13,607 nucleotides of DNA from an uncultured Coriobacteriales bacterium (GTDB lineage: Bacteria > Actinomycetota > Coriobacteriia > Coriobacteriales > UMGS124): the NCBI GenBank assembly GCA_903789505.1, contig CAIFEU010000005.1:18090-31696 (forward strand), in the 5' to 3' direction. Below are positions 8,860-13,607 of the stretch, one piece after another. The translations under genes and the position numbers were made by a program. Below the pieces are notes generated by a model, which saw only the letters and a program-made list of their open reading frames with translations, made no database searches and was not told the origin of the DNA. The first letter of the stretch is position 1. Each line of letters starts with the position of its first letter.

Positions 8860-8935
8860 GCCTGTGTAGCTCAGTCGGTAGAGCACCTCGTTGGTAACGA
8901 GGAGGTCACCGGTTCAAGTCCGGTCGCAGGCTCCA
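8860..8935 (+). tRNA. tRNA-Thr (anticodon GGU)
   Basis: The acceptor GCCTGTG (8860-8866) pairs with CGCAGGC (8925-8931), with one G-U, and CCA is encoded at 8933-8935. The anticodon stem CCTCG/CGAGG holds loop TTGGTAA, anticodon GGT, with normal U33. The T arm has TTCAAGT. It lies three bases after tRNA-Tyr, so both must be cut from one precursor. It reads ACC and ACU. Confidence 0.97.
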
Positions 8936-8965
8936 TTCTCTTTGACGCATGGGATTCGCAAACGT

Positions 8966-9042
8966 GGCGGTGTAGCTCAGCTGGTTAGAGCACGCGGCTC
9001 ATACCCGCGATGTCACTGGTTCGAATCCAGTCACCGCTACCA
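8966..9042 (+). tRNA. tRNA-Met (anticodon CAU), probably the elongator
   Basis: GGCGGTG (8966-8972) pairs with CACCGCT (9032-9038), where the first pair G-T would be G1-U72. A is the discriminator and CCA is encoded at 9040-9042. The anticodon stem CGCGG/CCGCG holds loop CTCATAC. The three G-C pairs next to the loop that mark initiator tRNA are absent. The body (GTAGCTCAGCTGGTTAGAGC) matches elongator Met more than tRNA-Ile with a modified CAU, but the latter cannot be wholly excluded. Seven T follow the CCA directly. Confidence 0.9.
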
Positions 9043-9057
9043 TTTTTTTGATGACAA

Positions 9058-9079
9058 TAGCGGCCCGTATGGGCCGCTA
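9058..9079 (+). terminator. Strong 9-bp hairpin between tRNA-Met and tuf
   Basis: TAGCGGCCC (9058-9066) and GGGCCGCTA (9071-9079) pair perfectly around the loop GTAT. What follows is ATGTTATTG, only partly T-rich, so termination would be incomplete. A T7 run (9043-9049) lies before the hairpin. It may attenuate read-through from the tRNA operon into tuf or act as a processing signal. Confidence 0.45.
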
Positions 9080-9080
9080 A

Positions 9081-9094
9081 TGTTATTGTATGAT
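9081..9094 (+). promoter_or_regulatory. Weak candidate -10 region for tuf
   Basis: TATGAT (9089-9094) and the overlapping TGT-TATTGT (9081-9089, extended -10 layout) are both plausible -10 elements. The bases where a -35 should be lie inside the GC-rich hairpin and do not match. tuf may instead depend on read-through from the promoter at 8684. Confidence 0.25.
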
Positions 9095-9152
9095 GCGTTG
9101 TGCAACTACCGGTCAGCCAGCCGGAGTCAACATCCCCTAGAGGAGGAGAGCT

Positions 9153-10343
<1,191 letters not shown>

Positions 10344-10373
10344 GCTCGGCTGAGTCCCAGCATTTGCCTTCTT

Positions 10374-10406
10374 GCCCGGCATCCCTCACGGGGTGTCGGG
10401 CTTTTT
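10374..10406 (+). terminator. Intrinsic terminator of tuf
   Basis: A 12-bp stem (10374-10385 with 10390-10401, arms GCCCGGCATCCC and GGGGTGTCGGGC, including two G-U pairs) closes on the loop TCAC. It is followed at once by TTTTT. It lies 30 bases after the tuf stop and is a textbook rho-independent terminator. Confidence 0.93.
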
Positions 10407-10616
10407 GTTTGCGCCTTCGGGATGACCAGGTTCATCGGGGGAGTCTCTGGGCATCCGCGCGACACAATTCTCTGTGTCCCTTTGGAGTGGAGGCGTCCTA
10501 GCTACATCCAAGGTAGGGGACTTGTACAGACAACTGCCGCACTCGCCTTCATCCGTGTGGTATGTCGCTCCCTATCCGTTGAGCTAGTGTCGATTATGTG
10601 CGAGGCAAACCTTTTG
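10407..10616 (+). other. Gene-free, less GC-rich spacer between tuf and rpmG
   Basis: I see no credible gene in this stretch. Short open frames on both strands lack ribosome binding sites and family features. Small inverted repeats are present: GATGA/TCATC (10421-10436), GACACA/TGTGTC (10461-10478) and CTAC/GTAG around 10502-10516. They could be parts of a structured RNA or chance. Base composition is visibly less GC-rich than in the genes around it. Confidence 0.5.
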
Positions 10617-10646
10617 TTGACTAAGCGGAACGGTGTTTGATAGAGT
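10617..10646 (+). promoter_or_regulatory. Promoter of rpmG and tRNA-Trp
   Basis: TTGACT (10617-10622) matches the -35 at five of six positions. The -10 is TAGAGT (10641-10646, 18-base spacer), with GATAGA (10639-10644, 16-base spacer) as an alternative. It falls after a terminator and about 45 bases before the rpmG start, where a new promoter is needed. Confidence 0.65.
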
Positions 10647-10657
10647 AAGTCACCGTG

Positions 10658-10671
10658 CCCACGCAAGTGGG
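10658..10671 (+). other. GCAA-capped hairpin in the rpmG leader
   Basis: CCCAC (10658-10662) and GTGGG (10667-10671) pair around the GNRA-type tetraloop GCAA. The hairpin lies 11 bases before the Shine-Dalgarno sequence. It could stabilise the mRNA 5' end or bind a protein. Confidence 0.4.
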
Positions 10672-10692
10672 GAAGTATCTCAGGAGGTTTTC

Positions 10693-10842
10693 ATGCGGAC
10701 TATGGTCACTCTGGCGTGCTCTGAATGCAAGCGCCGTAACTATACGACTACCAAGAACAAGCAGACCACGCCTGACAGGCTTGAGATGAAGAAGTACTGC
10801 CCTTGGTGCCGTCATCACACGCTCCACAAGGAGACTCGCTAA
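10693..10842 (+). CDS. rpmG: 50S ribosomal protein L33, zinc-binding form
   Basis: L33 is a small protein of the large subunit near the E site. The 49-residue product starts at the ATG behind AGGAGG (10682-10687). Four cysteines, Cys9-x2-Cys12 and Cys36-x2-Cys39, form the zinc ribbon, so this is the zinc-dependent (C+) paralogue. Many bacteria keep a C- copy elsewhere for zinc shortage. The order rpmG, tRNA-Trp, secE, nusG is widely conserved. tRNA-Trp begins 22 bases after the stop, so the two share a transcript. Confidence 0.97.
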   Translation: MRTMVTLACSECKRRNYTTTKNKQTTPDRLEMKKYCPWCRHHTLHKETR

Positions 10843-10864
10843 AATCTAGCGGGTTTTGCAATGT

Positions 10865-10941
10865 AGGCCAGTAGCTCCAATTGGTAGAGCGGCGGTCTCC
10901 AAAACCGCTTGTTGGGGGTTCGAGTCCCTCCTGGCCTGCCA
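10865..10941 (+). tRNA. tRNA-Trp (anticodon CCA)
   Basis: AGGCCAG (10865-10871) pairs fully with CTGGCCT (10931-10937), G is the discriminator, and CCA is encoded at 10939-10941. The D stem is GCTC/GAGC. The anticodon stem GCGGT/ACCGC holds loop CTCCAAA with anticodon CCA and normal U33. The T stem GGGGG/CCCTC encloses TTCGAGT. Its place between rpmG and secE is typical of many bacteria. Confidence 0.97.
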
Positions 10942-10950
10942 GATAATTCT

Positions 10951-10990
10951 CGACCCGCTCTTTCGAACCTTGAGAGTGCGGGTCGTTTTT
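10951..10990 (+). terminator. Intrinsic terminator after tRNA-Trp
   Basis: CGACCCGC (10951-10958) and GCGGGTCG (10978-10985) form a perfect 8-bp stem, extended past one mismatch by CTTT/AGAG-type pairs. TTTTT follows at 10986-10990. It ends the rpmG-tRNA-Trp unit nine bases after the tRNA and separates it from secE. Confidence 0.88.
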
Positions 10991-11036
10991 CTTGCAGGGA
11001 CAGTTCGCCTACTCAATGTGAAAAGGACCTTCGCGC

Positions 11037-11459
11037 ATGGCTTCGACCAAGAACAAGGGCAGCAAGCAGTCCAGCGCATCTGCCGACGCCGTGGCGTCTT
11101 CGCGCGCGAACGTCGCCAAGCGCGACTCCTCTCGTGAAGCCGACGCGAGCAAGAAGGGGTCCAAGGCCGCCAAGCAGGCGTCCCCCAAGGATGCGTCGAA
11201 GAAGGATTCCGGCACACGTCAGAAGGACGCCAAGGCGAAGTCCAAGAAGGACGCCAAGCCCGGCGTCTTCGCGCGCATCCGCAACTACTTCGCCGACGTG
11301 CGCACCGAGGTCAAGCGGGTGGTGTGGCCTTCCAAGAACGAGATGGTCAGGTACACGGTCGCAGTCATCCTCATGCTCGTGTTCTTCGGCGTCCTCATCT
11401 ACCTCGCCGACAGCATCATTCTTCCGCTCCTGTACGCATTCTCCGGATTGAGGGGTTAG
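11037..11459 (+). CDS. secE: Preprotein translocase subunit SecE with long N-terminal extension
   Basis: SecE clamps the SecY channel in the cytoplasmic membrane. The 140-residue product is much longer than the minimal ~60-residue single-span SecE. The true SecE domain is the last ~65 residues: an amphipathic helix (FARIRNYFADVRTEVKRVVWPS, about 78-99) with the conserved VVWPSK turn, then one membrane helix near 105-127. Residues 1-75 are almost wholly Lys, Ala, Ser and Asp, probably disordered in the cytosol. Such extensions occur in other actinobacteria. AAAAGGA (11021-11027) precedes the ATG by nine bases. Later in-frame starts are less suitable. nusG begins two bases after the stop. Because a terminator precedes it, the gene needs read-through or a promoter in the 46 bases between, where none is convincing. 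Confidence 0.93.
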   Translation: MASTKNKGSKQSSASADAVASSRANVAKRDSSREADASKKGSKAAKQASPKDASKKDSGTRQKDAKAKSKKDAKPGVFARIRNYFADVRTEVKRVVWPSKNEMVRYTVAVILMLVFFGVLIYLADSIILPLLYAFSGLRG

Positions 11460-11461
11460 GC

Positions 11462-12001
11462 ATGTCAAAGCGTTGGTACGTCATCCACACCTATTCGGGC
11501 TACGAGAACAAGGTCAAGCGCGACCTCGAGCATCGCATCGAGGCCATGGGTGTGGCCGACCGCGTCGTCGACATCCAGATTCCGACGGAGGAGGTCACCG
11601 AGGTCAAGGAGGGTGGCCAGCAGGTCACCAAGGAGTCCAAGGTGTTCCCCGGCTACGTGCTGGTGCGCATGGAGATGGACGACCACACCTGGTCGGTCGT
11701 GCGCGAGACGCAGAACGTCACGGGCTTCCTCGGCACGGACGGCAAACCCGTCCCGCTGACGCGCGCCGAGTACGACAAGATCATGCATCGCGACCAGCCC
11801 GACGGTCAGAAGCCCAAGCGCGTCACCGTCGACCTCGAGGTCGGCCAGTCCGTCTCCATCGTCGACGGACCCTTCAAGGGCTTCGACGGCACGGTCGCCG
11901 ACATCAACCCGGAGACCGGCAAGGTCAATGTCACGGTTGTGGTTTTCAACCGCGAGACCTCGATTGAGCTCACGCTCGACCAGGTGAGCACTATCCTGTA
12001 A
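11462..12001 (+). CDS. nusG: Transcription termination/antitermination factor NusG
   Basis: NusG binds the clamp of RNA polymerase, tunes pausing, and links the polymerase to Rho or to the ribosome. The 179-residue product begins with the NGN domain (KRWYVIHTYSGYENKVKRDL, then VFPGYVLVRM near 61-70). It ends with the KOW domain (VGQSVSIVDGPFKGFDG from about 128, to the C-terminus). It lacks the acidic or long N-terminal extension seen in many high-GC actinobacteria. GAGGGG at 11450-11455 serves as the ribosome binding site within the end of secE, so secE and nusG are coupled. The pair is a near-universal bacterial arrangement. Confidence 0.97.
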   Translation: MSKRWYVIHTYSGYENKVKRDLEHRIEAMGVADRVVDIQIPTEEVTEVKEGGQQVTKESKVFPGYVLVRMEMDDHTWSVVRETQNVTGFLGTDGKPVPLTRAEYDKIMHRDQPDGQKPKRVTVDLEVGQSVSIVDGPFKGFDGTVADINPETGKVNVTVVVFNRETSIELTLDQVSTIL

Positions 12002-12219
12002 GACTTGTTCCTCGCGACGGTTCCCGCCCATCCACCGTGGGCGAGGAGGATTGTCGCGCGAGGACGTCGATTCGTCATCCTGCGACGCGCGCGCCCACTG
12101 CGAGGGGGCTTCTCGTGCGCGTCGTCTGAATGAGCGTCATGCGAGGCACGACCTCGCGGGCGCGAGCACAGCAACACAGGCACGTCAGTCAAGTCACGTA
12201 CGAAAGATGAGGATGCACC
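12002..12219 (+). promoter_or_regulatory. Long structured leader before rplK
   Basis: This 218-base spacer has no gene but is rich in perfect short stems. CCTCG/CGAGG plus CGAC/GTCG (12010-12018 with 12053-12063) encloses CGCCCA/TGGGCG (12025-12030 with 12038-12043). GACG/CGTC follows (12063-12076). Next comes CGACGCGC/GCGCGTCG (12083-12090 with 12117-12124), enclosing CGAG/CTCG. Then GCGAGG/CCTCGC (12141-12157) competes with CTCGC/GCGAG (12153-12166). No T-run follows any of them. In many bacteria L1 represses rplK-rplA through such a leader, but I see no clear copy of the 23S L1 site here. No good promoter is visible. Confidence 0.55.
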
Positions 12220-12654
12220 ATGGCTAAGAAGAAGGTCTCCGGCTTCATCAAGCTGCAGATTCCTGCCGGCGCCGCCAACCCCGCGCCTCCCGTCGGTCCC
12301 GCGCTGGGCTCGCAGGGCGTCAACATCATGGCGTTCTGCAAGGAGTTCAACGACCGCACCAAGGACCAGTCCGGCACCATCATCCCTGTCGAGATTACGG
12401 TCTACGAGGACAAGTCCTTCGAGTTCATCACCAAGACGCCGCCCGCGCCCGTGCTGATCAAGGAGGCCCTGGGCATCAAGAGCGGCTCCGCCGTCCCCCA
12501 GCGCGACAAGGTCGGCCAGCTCACGCAGGCTCAGCTCCGCGAGATCGCGGAGAAGAAGATGCCCGACCTCAACGCGAATAGCGTCGAGGCTGCCATGAGC
12601 ATCATCGCCGGCACCGCCCGCTCGATGGGCGTCACCGTGGAGCCCGCCGAGTAG
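12220..12654 (+). CDS. rplK: 50S ribosomal protein L11
   Basis: L11 binds the GTPase-associated centre of 23S rRNA and is the target area of thiostrepton-type antibiotics and of RelA activation. The 144-residue length is normal. The N-terminal domain has KLQIPAGAANPAPPVGPALGSQGVNIM with the conserved prolines at about 21-24. The C-terminal rRNA-binding domain starts near residue 76 and includes SGSAVPQRDKVG. GAGGAT at 12209-12214 precedes the ATG by five bases. nusG lies upstream across a structured 218-base leader and rplA lies downstream across 144 bases, so L11 and L1 are not closely coupled here as they are in E. coli. The identification is certain. Confidence 0.98.
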   Translation: MAKKKVSGFIKLQIPAGAANPAPPVGPALGSQGVNIMAFCKEFNDRTKDQSGTIIPVEITVYEDKSFEFITKTPPAPVLIKEALGIKSGSAVPQRDKVGQLTQAQLREIAEKKMPDLNANSVEAAMSIIAGTARSMGVTVEPAE

Positions 12655-12660
12655 GCTTTA

Positions 12661-12727
12661 GCTTGTGCCCCCCGTCCTAGTCATGTACGGCGGCCAGGAA
12701 GGTCGAAATGACAGGCAGGGGCACAGG
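12661..12727 (+). promoter_or_regulatory. Long nested hairpin in the rplK-rplA spacer
   Basis: An outer stem TGTGCCCC/GGGGCACA (12664-12671 with 12718-12725) is perfect over 8 bp. Inside, GTCAT (12680-12684) pairs with ATGAC (12708-12712), and CGGCC (12691-12695) pairs with GGTCG (12701-12705) around loop AGGAA. The fold covers the first half of the spacer right after the rplK stop. There is no T-run, so it is a leader element and not a terminator. It contains GTCGAAAT, which loosely resembles the 3' strand of the 23S L1 site. Confidence 0.6.
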
Positions 12728-12738
12728 ATAGGAACGGT

Positions 12739-12786
12739 ACAGGATAGGCCGTGGGAGAGGTTCCCTGGGGAACTCGCCACTACCAC
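12739..12786 (+). promoter_or_regulatory. Putative L1 autoregulatory site mimicking 23S rRNA, upstream of rplA
   Basis: AGGATAGG (12741-12748) followed after CCG by TGGGAG (12752-12757) repeats the L1-stalk sequence of bacterial 23S rRNA, which reads AGGAUAGGUGGGAG in E. coli. TACCAC (12781-12786) matches the partner strand there (AUACCACC). GTGG (12751-12754) can pair with CCAC at 12777-12780 or 12783-12786. Above it GAG/CTC and TTCC/GGAA make a capped hairpin. The site ends two bases before the rplA Shine-Dalgarno region (12789-12793), so L1 bound here could block translation of its own gene. rRNA mimicry by L1 is established in other bacteria; its use here is inferred. Confidence 0.6.
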
Positions 12787-12798
12787 AGAGGAGTAGAC

Positions 12799-13527
12799 AT
12801 GTCCCAGAAGCACGGCAAGCGCTATCGCGCACTCGCTGAGAAGATTGACGCCAGCCACCAGTACGCCCCGATTGAGGCGATGGAGCTCGTGAAGGACGCG
12901 TCGTGCAAGTTCGACGAGTCCGTCGAGGCCCACTTCCGCCTCGGCGTCGACACCCGCAAGGCCGACCAGAACATCCGTGGCTCCATCGCGCTGCCTCACG
13001 GCACCGGCAAGAGCATCCGTGTCGCCGTCTTCGCCGAGGGCGAGAAGGCGCGCGAGGCCGAGGAGGCCGGCGCCGACCTGGTCGGCTCCGACGAGCTCGT
13101 CGCCCAGATTCAGGCTGGCGAGATCAACTTCGACGCAGCCATCGCCACGCCCAACATGATGGCCAAGGTCGGCCGTCTGGGCAAGATCCTGGGCCCGCGC
13201 GGCCTGATGCCCAACCCCAAGCTGGGCACCGTCACGATGGACGTCGCCAAGATGGTGGGCGAGCTCAAGGCCGGCCGCGTCGAGTATCGTGCCGACCGCT
13301 ACGGCATCTGCCACGTCAACATCGGTCGCGCCTCCTTCACGGTTGAGCAGCTCGTCGAGAACTACGGCGCTCTGTACACCGAGCTCCTGCGCGTGAAGCC
13401 GTCCTCGGCCAAGGGCAAGTACGTCAAGTCCATCACCATCGCCACCACGATGGGCCCTAGCATCAAGGTTGACCCGACCATCTCCCGCAACCTCCTTGAG
13501 ACTCGCACTCTCGAGGCTGCCGAGTAG
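12799..13527 (+). CDS. rplA: 50S ribosomal protein L1
   Basis: L1 forms the mobile stalk that helps release deacylated tRNA from the E site, and it represses its own synthesis in many bacteria. The 242-residue length is typical. The conserved NIRGSIALPHGTGK (about 58-71) and the signature GRLGKILGPRGLMPNPKLGTV (125-145) are intact, and domain I closes with KYVKSITIATTMGPSIKVD. AGAGGAG (12787-12793 region) precedes the ATG by five bases. The gene follows a 144-base leader with an rRNA-like site and is closed by a terminator, so the usual rplJ-rplL genes, if next, form a separate unit. Confidence 0.98.
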   Translation: MSQKHGKRYRALAEKIDASHQYAPIEAMELVKDASCKFDESVEAHFRLGVDTRKADQNIRGSIALPHGTGKSIRVAVFAEGEKAREAEEAGADLVGSDELVAQIQAGEINFDAAIATPNMMAKVGRLGKILGPRGLMPNPKLGTVTMDVAKMVGELKAGRVEYRADRYGICHVNIGRASFTVEQLVENYGALYTELLRVKPSSAKGKYVKSITIATTMGPSIKVDPTISRNLLETRTLEAAE

Positions 13528-13556
13528 GTTCGCATCCGTTAGTCTTTCGTCTCTTT

Positions 13557-13601
13557 GGCGCGACCCCTCCCATGGGGCGTCGCGCCTTTTGTGTGTTTTT
13601 T
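13557..13601 (+). terminator. Intrinsic terminator after rplA
   Basis: GGCGCGAC (13557-13564) and GTCGCGCC (13579-13586) form a perfect 8-bp stem, with a further CCC/GGG past one bulge. TTTTGTGTGTTTTTT follows (13587-13601). It lies 29 bases after the rplA stop. Confidence 0.9.
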
Positions 13602-13607
13602 CGGTAT

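Noticed and set aside
8404..8935. Two tRNA-Thr genes as a possible recent duplication
   Set aside because: They have different anticodons (UGU and GGU) and different acceptor sequences. The same pair of Thr isoacceptors occurs in the E. coli thrU-tufB cluster, so this is ancestral.
10422..10640. 72-residue open frame between tuf and rpmG
   Set aside because: There is no Shine-Dalgarno sequence, no recognisable domain, and it runs into the rpmG promoter.
12661..12727. The long hairpin after rplK as an intrinsic terminator
   Set aside because: It lacks a T-run and is followed by the purine-rich rRNA-like element, so a leader role fits better.

Overview
This window is a GC-rich bacterial housekeeping region with every gene on the + strand. 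The best guess for its origin is an actinobacterium of the Coriobacteriia (Olsenella/Atopobium/Collinsella type). The basis is high G+C coding DNA, TTG starts behind strong Shine-Dalgarno sequences, an actinobacterial-style ClpC with a UVR motif, CCA encoded in every tRNA gene, and a gene order close to that of Firmicutes. The class is an inference from these traits, not a search result.

Layout. (1) 272-2869: clpC, an AAA+ unfoldase of protein quality control, after a leader with inverted repeats. (2) 3128-8230: a tightly packed, probably single operon. It holds ispD and ispF (MEP isoprenoid pathway), cysS (cysteinyl-tRNA synthetase), an rlmB-like 2'-O-methyltransferase, a YacP/Rae1-type NYN ribonuclease, and an unrecognised four-helix membrane protein whose gene overlaps the nuclease gene. 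(3) 8404-9042: tRNA genes Thr(UGU), Tyr(GUA), Thr(GGU) and Met(CAU), the last three behind a near-consensus promoter. (4) 9153-10406: tuf (EF-Tu) with a textbook terminator. (5) 10407-10692: a gene-free, less GC-rich spacer ending in the rpmG promoter. (6) 10693-10990: rpmG (L33) and tRNA-Trp, closed by a terminator. (7) 11037-13590: secE, nusG, rplK and rplA, closed by a terminator. Long structured leaders precede both rplK and rplA.

How the genes work together. Most of the window serves translation and its quality control: tRNAs, a charging enzyme, the elongation factor, ribosomal proteins, rRNA methylation, ribosome-associated mRNA cleavage, NusG/SecE coupling and ClpC proteolysis. The order parallels the B. 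subtilis clpC-radA-disA-ispD-ispF-gltX-cysE-cysS-mrnC-rlmB-rae1-sigH-rpmG-secE-nusG-rplK-rplA neighbourhood with several genes missing. It also parallels the E. coli thrU-tyrU-glyT-thrT-tufB-secE-nusG-rplKA cluster.

No mobile element, CRISPR array, toxin-antitoxin module or defence system is visible. The most interesting signal is not a gene. The rplK-rplA spacer carries AGGATAGG and TGGGAG sequences like the L1-binding stalk of 23S rRNA, which suggests an autoregulatory L1 site placed in front of rplA alone. Secondary points are a tRNA-Tyr with C instead of U at position 33, competing hairpins in the rplK leader, and low-complexity basic extensions in three proteins.
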